Shown: positions 10,695 to 21,370 of the stretch, piece by piece
Numbering within the stretch: position 1 is the stretch's first letter
Layout: each line of letters begins with the position of its first letter
Origin: Willaertia magna
Lineage: Eukaryota > Heterolobosea > Eutetramitea > Acrasida > Naegleriidae
NCBI GenBank assembly: GCA_902984215.1
Contig: CADWAF010001108.1
Location: forward strand, 1 to 64,000
Direction of reading: 5' to 3'
DNA: 64,000 nt
Notes under the pieces: model-generated
What the model was told of the DNA's origin: nothing
What the model saw: only the letters and a program-made list of their open reading frames with translations
Database searches by the model: none
Made by a program: the position numbers and the translations under genes

Positions 10695-10739
10695 TTTCCT
10701 TTTTAAGTGTTCATTTTTTGGTTGGACAAATAAGAAAAC
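10695..10739 (+). repeat. Intergenic motif copy d, upstream of gene R
   Basis: Starts TTTCCTTTTTAAGTGTTCA and ends GGTTGGACAAATAAGAAAAC. It is a direct repeat of copy c and an inverted repeat of copy a. Beyond it the DNA becomes almost pure AT, so it may lie close to the right end of the element. Confidence 0.6.
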
Positions 10740-11079
10740 TTTTTCTATATATGAATATTTATATTTTTTTTTATTTTTAATATTATTTTTTAATAAAAAA
10801 AATATGCAGGTTGGGTTTAAAATAATAAAAATTATTTTTTGTTGTACCTGTTATTAGTTTTAATATTTAATATAGGTTAGGTTTTAAATATTTTAATAAT
10901 TATAAAGGTATTATCTTTATAATTAATAATAATAAAAAATTATTATTAGAATTTTTAAAAATTTTATTATAGATTTTATTACTTTAATTTAATTTTACAA
11001 TAGATAATATTATTAAAAATTTATGATATTCATATCACAATTTTTTTTAATTTTTTATACTATTTAAATTTTATTAATT

Positions 11080-11185
11080 TTTACAAAGTCTTAAAATTTT
11101 CAAAATTTTCACAATGTCCTAAAATTTTTAAAATTTTCACAATGTCCTCAAGGGCAGGCATTTTTTACAAATTTTTACAAAGTCC
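11080..11185 (+). repeat. Four degenerate copies of ATTTTYACAAWGTCYT
   Basis: A 28-nt unit is repeated in tandem at 11093-11120 and 11121-11148 with one mismatch, each ending CACAATGTCCT. Related copies ending ACAAAGTC lie just before (about 11080) and after (about 11169). A GGGCAGG pair lies at about 11152 and 11320. This could be a cluster of protein-binding sites or the remains of an element end. Confidence 0.5.
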
Positions 11186-11499
11186 TTGGGATACAAAAAT
11201 CATTTGGTATATCATAACTTTTAAACTATTGCACTTGGTGACCCAGTTCTTTAATATGTTGTACTCTGAATGGTCTAGATTTTTTTTACACTACCAAATC
11301 GGTAAATATTTCCAAAATAGGGCAGGAAATGGTTAAACTGGCCAAATTATTATATTTATTAATTCAAATATTTCTTTTGTTATACATTTTAATAGTAAAC
11401 CATCTTATTTTAGTAAAGGATTCCAATATTTGTTTTAAATTATAGTGTTTATATATATTTATAAAATAAAAATAATCTAATATTCTTATATATTATTTA

Positions 11500-13420
11500 T
11501 TACTTTTTTTTTATTTTTTTTATTTTTTTTATTATTACTTTCTTTTAGTTTTTTTGTTAATTGTTTATCTTTATGTTTATATTTATAAATATTATTATTT
11601 TTTTTTATTAAAATCTTCTATCTTATTTTCTTTTTCATCACTAAATTTTTTATCATCATTTTTTTTTTCATTATCTTCATTTTCATTTTCATTAAATAAC
11701 ATTATAAAATTTAAATTTTAATAAAAAATTATTTTCTTTTACTTTTTTATCTTTATTTTCTTCTAATATTTTATTTTCACTATTACTATTTTTTTTCATT
11801 TAATACTTTTAAATTTTTTCTTTGTTTAGCCATTTTTTTTAAATTATTTTTTAAAAAAAATCTATTTTTAAATAAAAAATAAAAACATAAATTTAATAAT
11901 TTATTAAAAAATTATTTTTTAAAAATTAAAATTCAAATTAAGTAACCATTCTATAATTTTATAATAATGCTTAACAATAATGTTTTTAATATAATTTAAA
12001 TAAAAAATAAAATCTTTTTTTAATTCCTTCAATTCTTTAATAAGTTTTTAATATTTATTTTTTTTATTCTTATTGCTTCTCTTTTCTTTATTAATATTTA
12101 AATTAAAAAATAATATAAAAATAAAAATTTTAACTATTTCAAAATAAAAGTAAACTCTATATAATATGTTTAATTTTTTTTTGTTTTTTCAATAGCTTTT
12201 TAAAATTTTTCTATATTTAATTCAGTTTTATTTATTTAATTAATAATTAAAAAGATATTTCTAAGTATAAAAATATTAATTTGACTTTTAATATTAAAAA
12301 CAAATAAATGACATACTTTAAATAAACAATAAAAAACTCTTTTACATATTTTCTTATAATAATTTCTTTTAATTACTTTTTCATCTATTTCTATTATCTA
12401 TTTTTCTAATCTATCATTAATATAGTTTACAATATAAAATCTTCTTTTTACATCATTTTTAAAGGATTTTAAATTAAAAATTATAATTATTTTATTATTA
12501 ACTTTTTTATAACCTTCATTTTCTAACTTTTTAAAATTTACATTATCTTTTAAAAGGCTTTCTTTAAAAAGAATAAAAAATATATAAATTCATACTTATT
12601 AAAATTCTTAATATTTTTAAAAAAATTCATTTCAATTGCTTTGCCATTTATATTTAAATGAGTGTATGTAAATATAAAAAAGTAATAAAAAAACTTTTTT
12701 GTCTATTAATAAACTTTATTTATATTGCAATTTAATATAATGCTATAATATTATGTTAAATATGAAAGAGTTAATATATATAGTAAATATTTTACTTATT
12801 GTAAATGATTTAATTAAACTTTTTATATTAAATTTATATTTAAAATACCAATTTTAACTATTTATTATACTAAATTTTGATAATGATAACTAAGTAATAT
12901 TAAAAAAATAATACCTTTATTTAATAAAAAACAAAATTCTTTATAGCTTTTAATCAATAATTTATATAATTTAGCTTCTTAATGTTATACTTTATAGTTT
13001 TTACAAATATTATTGAATATAATTTGATTGTTCAATTCAATTTTAATTTATAATACAATTAAATTTTTCTTTTTAACTTCATAATCAACATTTAAAGATT
13101 TTTTTACTTGTTTCTTCAATAATTTCTATTTCAATAACTTTATCTTCTTTTTTTACTTCTACTATTTCTTTATTTTTTTCTTTTTATTTACTTTCTTCTT
13201 TTCTAATATATTTAATTTTAATTTTTCTGATCTTTTTTTTTAAATTTTTTTTTCACTTTCTTCTTTTTACTATTTTTACCATCATTATTATAATGTTTAC
13301 TTGTTTTTATAGAAAAAAAAATATTTTTTTTAATAAAAATACTATTATTCTTTTTAACAAATGATAATGTTAGTCCATGTTAAAAAATAAAACTATGAAT
13401 ACTTTTTTATTTTTTTAATT
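11500..13420 (-). pseudogene. Heavily decayed coding remnant(s)
   Basis: The minus strand keeps a coding-like pattern: an ATG at 11833 opens MAKQRKNLKVLNEKK before breaking down into Asn/Glu/Lys-rich pieces in shifting frames. Between about 12.2 and 13.4 kb more hydrophobic and Lys-rich pieces appear, broken by many stops of all three kinds. One piece near 12.45 kb vaguely resembles the C48-like strand of gene P (a run of Ile followed by Phe, then KRRFYIV). It may be an older copy of the S-L-P-R family, much further mutated. The identification is weak; that it is former coding DNA is more likely than not. Confidence 0.35.
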
Positions 13421-16145
13421 TTTTTTAATAATTTTTCTTTTTATTTATAATCTTTCATTTTTTTTTCAAAATTTCAGCAACTATATAGACATTTTTCTTT
13501 TTTAATTAATTTTCTTTTTTGGTTAATATATTTTTTATAATAAATCTTAACATAGCTGTCAATATTTTTATATTATTATCTATTTAACAACATTTATTAA
13601 ATAATATTCATATAATGATATCTAATTAGTTTTTTTTAAGTCTTATTTAAATATTTACTTTTTTATTAAATTCCATTATCATTACTTCTTTAATAATCTC
13701 TTATATTTTTATTTTTTTATATGATTCTAAATTTTTTATTCTTTTATAAATTTCTTAAATTTTAAACGTTTTAATATGTTTATAAAAATTTAAAAGTTTA
13801 TAAACCTATTGTAAAATTTTTTAAAATTTAAAGTATATGTTTTTTAGTTACTATATATTATTTCTATAACCTATGAATATTTTATCTTGAATTTAATATA
13901 GGTATAACTTTGAATAATTTATTTTCTTTTGAATATATTTGAGATATCTAAATATATATATGGCTAAAAAATACCTAATGTACTTTATTTATAAAAAATA
14001 TAAATCAATTAACTATAATATAATTATTACAATACTTCAATAATTTTTATTAATATTATCAATTAATTAAAAACAATATTTTTTTACAAAAAAACTATTT
14101 AAATTATTTTATTTTATTAATTTATTATTTTTAAACATTTTTATATTTGTTTTAAATATAATTTTATAAAAAACAAAATTAAATAATTATAAATTAAATG
14201 ATTAATTTTAAATGTTTTATATTTTTAAATATCAAAATAACCTTTTAAATTATTAATTTTGTTTTGTATTTTCTTATAAAATTTATTTACAATTTCAAAT
14301 AAATATAAATAAATATATTTTAATTTAATAGTAATAATATTATTATTATTTAATTATTTAATATCATTTAAAATTTTTAAAATAATAATTTTTTTAAAGA
14401 TAAAATATTTTAAATATTTTAAAATGATAATTAATAATTTAATAATATTTAATAATATTTATTTAATGAGTTCGAATTAAAAAATATTATAAATAATATT
14501 ATTTTTAATTATAAAATTATTATCATAAAATAATTTCTTTTAAATCTTTAAAATTTATAAAACTATTTATAATAAATTTTAACAAATTATTGTGCTTGAT
14601 ATTATTAATAATTATAAAAAAATATTTATAGTTTTTATTTATAAATTATAATAATTATCAGTAATTCTAAGTAGATTATTTTTTTTAAATAATATTAGTA
14701 GTATATTATTGTTTATTAAATGTATATTTTTATATAAAATTATAAATTATAAATATTTTATTATAATTATTTATATCTAAAATTCTAATAGAATTTATTT
14801 TTAATTATTTTAATAAATTTTTTTTATCATAGTCAAATTAAAAAAAAAATATTTTTTAAAACATTTAATAACAATCATAAAACATTAGTAAAAACATAAA
14901 TTATAATAATATTTTTATAATATATTTTAAAAATAAACATATATAAAAAATTTAAAATCCTATATTTTGTTATAAATAATTTATAGTTTATACATTTAAG
15001 TATTATAATATAAAATTATAATAAAAAATTAATAAATACAAACAAATGATAAAATGATTTAATAAAAATTATATTTATAAAAATAAATGAATAACTTTTA
15101 ATAAATTTTATAAATCTAAACAAATATTAAATAACAAAATTATTAAAAAAAAATTAATTTATAAAAAAAATTACTAAATATACCTTTTTAAAAATAAACA
15201 TAAACAATAAAAAAATATACAAATAAAAGTAAAAAAATATGTGAATATATTATTATAAAAAAAGATATTATAGTAATATTGTTAAAAAATATATTTATTA
15301 TTTATTTTTTAACAATGTAAACAAAATAAAAATTTATAAAATATTAATTTATAAAAAAATACTATATAAAATTATTAAAAAATATTTATTATTTTTAAAT
15401 TAAATTTATATTTAATAAATGACTGAATTGATATATAGTATTGGATAAATTTATTATATAATAATATATTATATATTAAATTATTTTTAATTTCAATTAA
15501 TAAATCAATAAATCTTTTAAAATTTCTAACATTGAAGTCACTTTTTTTAAAAATATAAATTAAAAAAATAAATAATTTTTTTCTTTCTTATCCTTTAAAT
15601 TTTTTAATTTTTTATATAAATCAAATATAATTTTTCTAATAGAAGTTACTAAAAGAAAAATTATTAAAATTTTAAAAAAAATATGTTTATACTATTTTAG
15701 ATATTTATAAATAAATAAATAAATTACTCTATCAACAATTTCTTTACTATATGTATCTTTTATAATTTTTTTATTTATTTGATCTTTAGATGGTTATAAA
15801 AAAAAATTATTATTTTCTTTTTTTCTTTTTTTCAACTTCAGAAGTTTTTTTCTCTAAAATGATATTCAATTTAAAAGTAATAAATCTTTTTTTGATGATT
15901 TTTGCTGATTTTTTATTATAGAAATAGAAAGTTATGTCAGTAATTTTAAGTATTTTTTTAAAAGAAAGTTGTTTATTTTGAAGATTGACTAAAAACAGTT
16001 TTATATTTTTACTAGGAAAAAATACAGTAAAGAAAGTGGATACGTTTGCAAAGTTTTATAAAAGTTAAGTTAGACGGACTTAAACGCAGTAATTGTTAGT
16101 GGTTTAAAAAAAGCCCGCCACCATTTTACAGTTCAAAATAAAAAA

Positions 16146-17627
16146 ATGCAATTCTATCAAGGGAAAAGCATGAAACCTACAGGGTTATGGCATCAAAATT
16201 TTACTGAAGATTCCTCAAATGAAGGAGGACTAGTTATAAAGAAAGGTACTTACGGAATTATTGGACAGGGTGAGTACGAAAGAATTAAAACGCAGATAGG
16301 CTCAGACAGAGAGAAGGAAGAAGAAAAACTTGAAAAGAAAAAAAGACTTAAAGAAATATCAGATAAGCGGGTTCAAAACTGGGGAAACACAATAGACGCA
16401 TTAAGAATTAAACAAGAACAAGAGCGAGAGGAAAGATTAAGGAAAAAAGAAGAAGAACAACAAAAGTTAGATCGTGAAGAAGCCCTCTACGAGGCAGAAC
16501 AAAAAAGAAAACAAATTGAAAAAGCAAATAAATTAAGAATGCTCGAAGACGAAAGAGTAAGAGGAGTTACAAGTAAAATGCTACTGGGTGAAGTTCTTAA
16601 AGAAAGAGAAAAACAAAAAGAAATTTTACTTCTTAAGCAAGAGAGAGAAAAACAAGAAGAAGAGGAATGGTCAAAAAAGGTAAACGATTTAACTCTAAGA
16701 ACCCAAAAGGAAAGGCTAAATACGTTTAAAAACACTAGAGAAAAAGCATTTAAACAAAGGATAGAACAAGAAAAACAAATGGAAGAGGTAGCCAAAAAGC
16801 ATTGTTACAAATTTAAAGAAACAGAAGAAGAAAAGTTAGAAATGAGAAAACTGCTAGAGAACCTAACCAAAGAAGACGAGGAACGAAGGAATAAAAAAGT
16901 CACCAGTGCTAAAGAGAATTCAGCTGCCTATGCAAAGAACATTGAGGAAAAAAAAGCTCTCAAAAAAAGGCTTAAAGATTTGGAAGAAGAGCAAGAAGAA
17001 AGTATTCAAGAATTCTTACAACAAAAAGACTTCATGGCTGAGGAACAGTCAAGAAGAGAAATCGAACTATTTAACGAACAACAAAACTTCAAGCAGCGAT
17101 TACTTGACAATCAAACAAAATTAATTAGGGATTTAGAGAGCGAAGAAAATGAAAGACTTAAAAAACAGGAACAAGAAATTGAACAAAAAGCAAGGTCAGC
17201 TGAGGAAAAAGAAAAACAACGAGTAGTAGCATTAAAAGAGCACGTAGACAAATCAAGAAAAGTTCAGTTGGCAAAAAAGAAAGAAATACAAGAAAAAGAA
17301 AAAGAGTACGACAAAATAATAAGCAAGCAAACCAAGGAAAGATACAAACAAATGGTTCTGGAAGAATACATTGACAAGAAAACTCAATTCGAAAAAAACA
17401 AAACCTTTCAGGAGTATCAAAAATATCAAATTCAAGAAAAAGAACAGAAAGAAAAGGAAGATACAAGAAAGAATAAGAGAGAAGGATTACTGATGGAAAG
17501 AGCAAAGAAGAGAGAGGAAAAAATGCTAAACAAATTTATAAAAGACACACTGGGCACGATTGACGAAGAGAAAATGGATATAACCCCTGTAGTTTTACAT
17601 GCAAGAAAGAATAAGCTAGGTCTGTAA
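16146..17627 (+). CDS. CFAP210: Cilia- and flagella-associated protein 210 (CCDC173)
   Basis: A single-exon protein of 493 aa, almost entirely charged alpha-helical coiled coil, of the trichohyalin-plectin-homology type. After a short start (MQFYQGKSMK) it shows the family's landmarks: a segment with NWGNTIDALR near residues 80-90, then RVRGVTSKMLLGEVLKERE near residues 140-160, which closely resembles animal CFAP210/CCDC173. Family knowledge: this is a microtubule inner protein lining the doublets of the axoneme. Its presence means the organism makes motile flagella at some stage. CFAP45 is the main alternative, but its hallmark motifs are absent. The gene is noticeably less AT-rich than its neighbours and has no intron. 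Convergent with the SmF gene. Confidence 0.8.
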   Translation: MQFYQGKSMKPTGLWHQNFTEDSSNEGGLVIKKGTYGIIGQGEYERIKTQIGSDREKEEEKLEKKKRLKEISDKRVQNWGNTIDALRIKQEQEREERLRKKEEEQQKLDREEALYEAEQKRKQIEKANKLRMLEDERVRGVTSKMLLGEVLKEREKQKEILLLKQEREKQEEEEWSKKVNDLTLRTQKERLNTFKNTREKAFKQRIEQEKQMEEVAKKHCYKFKETEEEKLEMRKLLENLTKEDEERRNKKVTSAKENSAAYAKNIEEKKALKKRLKDLEEEQEESIQEFLQQKDFMAEEQSRREIELFNEQQNFKQRLLDNQTKLIRDLESEENERLKKQEQEIEQKARSAEEKEKQRVVALKEHVDKSRKVQLAKKKEIQEKEKEYDKIISKQTKERYKQMVLEEYIDKKTQFEKNKTFQEYQKYQIQEKEQKEKEDTRKNKREGLLMERAKKREEKMLNKFIKDTLGTIDEEKMDITPVVLHARKNKLGL

Positions 17628-17778
17628 ATTGATATCAACAAAATGTATTGTATTTAATGAAAGTGTATCATCAAATTTAATAATTTCAATGATTAAATTT
17701 TGTAATGTCTTATTGTAAACCTAGAAAAAATTCCAACTAAAAATTAAACTCCATAAATTAAAAAATTAAAATATAAAT

Positions 17779-18222
17779 TTAATCTTGTTCCATTCCTTCT
17801 TGTTGTTCATTTGATTCTTGTTGATATTCTTGATTATTATCTTGATTGTTTTCGGAAGTGTTTGTTAGATGTTGTTCCGATGCAGTGGTTGGTTTTGAAT
17901 ATTCTTGATTTATTTCTTCGTCATTAATATTACGTAAATATAACACATTATTACATCTAATTAAAACTTCTCCTAAATTTCCTCGAAATGACCCTTCTAC
18001 CCATTCTTCTGTATTGGCTAATTGAAAATTCATATAATGATCAACCGCTTTTAAAGTACCTTTATATTCCATTCCCCACTTTAGTTTTACTACAACTACT
18101 TGTCCAACACTTTCATTTAAAAAAGGTTTTGGATTTACTAATCTTTCTAAAAACTGTTTTAATAGTCAACAATCGGATTTTGTTAAAAAAACAACCTAAA
18201 AAACACTTACACTTGTTGCCAT
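17779..18222 (-). CDS. SNRPF: Small nuclear ribonucleoprotein SmF
   Basis: Two exons: 18222-18211 (MATS) and 18153-17779, joined across a 57-nt GTAAGT...CAG intron. The 128-aa product has the Sm1 and Sm2 motifs of Sm[40 protein letters not shown], then [14 protein letters not shown], all near-identical to human SmF. Family knowledge: one of seven Sm proteins that ring the Sm site of spliceosomal snRNAs. The C-terminal ~45 residues form an unusual Gln/Asn/Glu-rich tail not found in animal SmF. Without the tiny first exon the ORF would start inside Sm1, so the intron decides the start. Confidence 0.93.
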
Positions 18223-18407
18223 TTTTTTGTAATGTAAAACACCAAAACTTGAACCTGTATAAATGACGTTAAATAAATCCAGTTTTTTCAACAAATATTT
18301 GTTTATTTAACACCTGTATTACATTCGCTCATTATTTAAATAATTAATTAAAAAACCTAGAATTCAATTAGAATTCAAGGTAAATTGTAAATAAATTAAA
18401 TAAAAAA

Positions 18408-18761
18408 ATGAGTTTATTAACGGCTGGAATTCAAGCACAAAACATTGATTTAGATTCTTTAAGAAATATAACTGGACAAATAGGGTTTGGAGTTTTAGAT
18501 TTATCGTCGGGACGAGTATTAAATGTAAGTTTTCTTATTATTGAAAAAGAAAATCAATCCCGAAATATTATAAACAATTAGAAAGAAGGAGAGTTCTACA
18601 ATCAACCACATTTACTTGATCAAATTTACTTTCTTTTACAAGATGTAAAAGGATTAATTAAAGAGCAATCTTTGCAAAAAGTGAATATAAAACTAGATGA
18701 TTTAAATTATTTAATATCTATTTCCAAAACACACATTTTTGTAGTTTTAACCAAAGAATAA
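18408..18761 (+). CDS. Ragulator subunit LAMTOR4-like (roadblock fold)
   Basis: Exons 18408-18524 and 18582-18761 flank a 57-nt intron and encode 98 aa. The sequence QIGFGVLDLSSGRVLN, followed by a helical segment and then DLNYLISISKTHIFVV, fits the LAMTOR4 pattern of a small roadblock/longin-like domain. Family knowledge: LAMTOR4 is part of the pentameric Ragulator that anchors Rag GTPases on the lysosome for TORC1 activation. Other small roadblock proteins cannot be excluded at this length. WDR24, also in this window, acts in the same pathway, although adjacency means little in such a genome. Confidence 0.65.
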
Positions 18762-18847
18762 GCCTTTTTATTTATAAAATTTATTTTGTACATTAATTAT
18801 TCTATTTAATTAAATTCCAAACATTTGAAAAATATTTTTTGAAAAAA

Positions 18848-20445
18848 ATGAGAACTTTTGTATCTAAAACTCTTCTTTCACAAAAAGCCTTCAAAAAACA
18901 ATCTTCTTTCCTCCTCTTCAACTCTTTTATTCAACACAGAAATATTAATATTGGTAAGTCTTAAATTGGTTACAAAACGGATTAATTTTAATACTTTTGA
19001 AATGAACAGATGCCCAAAAAATTGCAACTTCTATTGTAGGCGGAAATTTAAGTGAAATTCAACAAAAAGTTTTTGAAACAGTTTCAGACATTAAAATTGA
19101 AAATAATATAGTCTTAACATCAGATAACAAAGACATTTTATTAAACGGACCAAGTTATGGTGGTAAAACATTTTCCTATTTATTGCCAGCAGTAGAGTTA
19201 GTTGCAAAAGCAATGGAAGCAGAAAGATGGTCTCAACGTCCAGGATTTAGAGTTTTAATTGTTGTTCCAACAGTTGAATCAGCAATGGCTGTTAAAAAAC
19301 AATTAACAAATGTTTTTAAAGTAGTTGCAAAAGAAACAAATCAAACTTTAAATACAGTTGAAGGAGAAGAACAAGTATCCACAAAGGAAGATGAAGGAGA
19401 AGTTGAAATGACAAGCTTAGGTTCCGCAAAGTTATCTTCAGGTTTAAGTTATAAAATTGTTTGTCCAGGTTCAAACTTTAATAATGAAATTAATTTCTTA
19501 GATAGAGAAGAACCCGAAATTATTGTTGCCACACCTGGTAGACTTTCTTATCATTTAAAGAATTCAGATTATTTCCGTAATCTTAAATTACTTGTAGTTG
19601 ATGATTGTGATCAATATTTTGGGGAATCTACATTTAAAGGTAATGAGTTAGAAAATGTTTTAAAATCAGAAAATACTAGAAAGATATTTATTAATGATAC
19701 ACATGGGAAATTTAAAGAGTTTGTACGTAATGGAGATGAAGTAATTGAATTAAAACAAGAGAAAACATTAAGAAGATCAAATATTAAGGAAAGTTTAATG
19801 AAAACAGGTTCAATTTTAAATACTGCTAAAGTTCTTTATCAAATCTTAAAAGAAAATAGAAATAAGAAGGTTGTAGTTACTTGTCCATCTGCCCAGGCAT
19901 CTTTATATCATTATTTAATGGCTGAGAATGGTATCTTCTCTTCTTTAATTACTGGAAAGATTGCCACTCCACTAAGAATTAATTCATTCAATTATTTCAA
20001 TGATAGAACCAATGGTATTGCTTTTGTTTCTCCTCTTATTGCAACTGCTTTAGAACCAAATGTTGATTTATTAATTCAAGTGGGTGCACCATCTGTTGAA
20101 CAATACAAAAATACACTTTCTAGAACATTTTCTAAGGATAATGCTGAAAGCATTGTTTTACTAAGTGATAAAAGCGAAAGTGAAGTTACTAAACAATTAC
20201 AAGAAGTTCCATTACCAACACTCAGTGATATTAAAACTACTATTGGAGTACCACATTTGCAACAAAACATTATAGACACATTATTTATTTCTAAAATTAG
20301 TAGAAGTGAAGATAAAGTAGCAGCAATTCAACCTTTGGTTCAAATGTTTACGGAGTTAGGTTTGGGTTTACCAAAAGTAAGCAAAAAAGTTGCTGAAATG
20401 TTAGGAATAGCAAAAGAATTAAAAGAAGCAAATTTAGTTTATTAA
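18848..20445 (+). CDS. Degenerate DEAD-box helicase-like protein, probably mitochondrial
   Basis: Exons 18848-18953 and 19010-20445 encode 513 aa. The N-terminus is basic and Ser/Phe-rich (MRTFVSKTLL), as in mitochondrial presequences. Helicase layout is visible but altered: motif I reads GPSYGGKT, motif Ia VPTVES, motif Ib TPGR is intact, motif II is DDCD instead of DEAD, and the C-terminal RecA-like lobe lacks a recognisable HRxGR motif VI (around SRTF). Family knowledge: DEAD-box proteins remodel RNA using ATP. With motifs II and VI changed it may bind but not hydrolyse ATP, acting as a structural RNA-binding factor, for example in mitoribosome assembly. That role is inference. Confidence 0.65.
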
Positions 20446-20582
20446 TCTTTCAAAATAAAAGGAATTCTTACTACTTTTTCTAATTTCCTTACTATGTAAT
20501 TGTGGATGTGTGGAAGAGCGATATTAATCAAGCAGAAGATAAGAATATCCAAGGCCCAAGTTAATTTTAGTAAAGTTAAAAA

Positions 20583-21368
20583 ATGCCAATATTGAGGGAA
20601 GAAGAGTTGATAGAGGGCAGCAGTAATATCAGGGAAGGAAATGACAGTAGTCAACTAGGACAGTTGCCAGGTAATAGAAGAGTGCACGAGTATCAATTAT
20701 ATTTAATTAATAGAGAACAATATTCCAAACCTGCTGCGATTGTTCGATTGGCTTTGTTTTTAACTAGTTTTTTGTCATTTTTATGTTGTACCACAGCAGT
20801 TATACCTTTGATTGTATTAGAGGTTGTTTACAAACAACCACCACAAGGAAGTAGCGATTACGATGCAACAGCCACTATTAATTTATTACTTGTGGTTTTC
20901 TGTTTAATGTGGGCTGTTGCTTTAATAAGTTGTATATCTTCCACTGTAATTTCTTGTCAATTCTGTAGAAATTATTACCAATTCAAACGAAGATTTCGTT
21001 CATTCATTGAAGAGGATAAACATAACACAACTGTAGATATAAGTACTTCTGGTGCAATTAACAACATTGAAATAGGTAATAATAACAATCATCAAACTGA
21101 ATCACCTTATATTAATGACAATAATTATAATAATGTACCATTTTCTAATTTACCTACAGGAGAAAGTGGTATTGTCATATCAAAACCATCTTCTGATATT
21201 AATATTACATCAGTGAATAACTATCAATCCATTCCAAAAGTTGAAACTCCAATAAGTGAAATTACACATATATCCTACAAAGAAACATTTGTTGATGATA
21301 ATGATAATCCTACAACAACACCAATTGATTATCCAATATCAAGATCTCTCTATTCAATGAAACAATAA
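20583..21368 (+). CDS. Unknown membrane protein with two membrane segments
   Basis: A single-exon 261-aa protein. Two strongly hydrophobic stretches near residues 55-82 and 98-122 are each Cys-containing. They are followed by a short basic stretch (RRFRSF) and a long hydrophilic Asn/Thr/Ser-rich tail, probably cytosolic by the positive-inside rule. No family recognised. The TAA stop is embedded in AATAAA and lies only 2 bp from the stop of the converging downstream gene, so their 3' UTRs must overlap. Confidence 0.6.
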   Translation: MPILREEELIEGSSNIREGNDSSQLGQLPGNRRVHEYQLYLINREQYSKPAAIVRLALFLTSFLSFLCCTTAVIPLIVLEVVYKQPPQGSSDYDATATINLLLVVFCLMWAVALISCISSTVISCQFCRNYYQFKRRFRSFIEEDKHNTTVDISTSGAINNIEIGNNNNHQTESPYINDNNYNNVPFSNLPTGESGIVISKPSSDINITSVNNYQSIPKVETPISEITHISYKETFVDDNDNPTTTPIDYPISRSLYSMKQ

Positions 21369-21370
21369 AT

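Larger units (their letters stand above)
1771..10740. mobile_element. S-L-P-R tyrosine-recombinase element, hypermutated
   Basis: Four gene-sized frames, S(-), L(-), P(+) and R(-), are packed with 151-235 bp between them. R is a tyrosine recombinase, P is related to Ulp1/C48 proteases, and L and S are unknown. All frames contain in-frame stops (S 3, L 10, P 2, R 8), but L and R have no frameshift over 3.6 and 2.8 kb; P and S have one homopolymer indel each. A ~45-bp motif recurs in every intergenic space, at about 2.4, 6.2, 7.75 and 10.7 kb. Tyrosine recombinases drive Crypton, DIRS and some virus-like elements; no reverse transcriptase, capsid, polymerase or helicase is visible here. Terminal repeats and a target duplication were not found, so the outer limits are approximate. 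Confidence 0.65.
10740..16145. other. AT-rich decay zone with no intact gene
   Basis: About 5.4 kb of very AT-rich DNA. It contains a small less AT-rich island with repeats (11.08-11.34 kb) and decayed coding remnants on the minus strand (about 11.5-13.4 kb, below). From 13.5 to 15.9 kb I see only AT-rich sequence with scattered Lys/Asn-coding shadows. The last 120 bp before 16146 regain normal composition and form the promoter side of the CFAP210 gene. Confidence 0.6.

Noticed and set aside
11142..11336. 64-codon plus-strand ORF in the repeat island
   Set aside because: Starts inside the repeat cluster and has no domain; likely chance in a slightly GC-richer patch.
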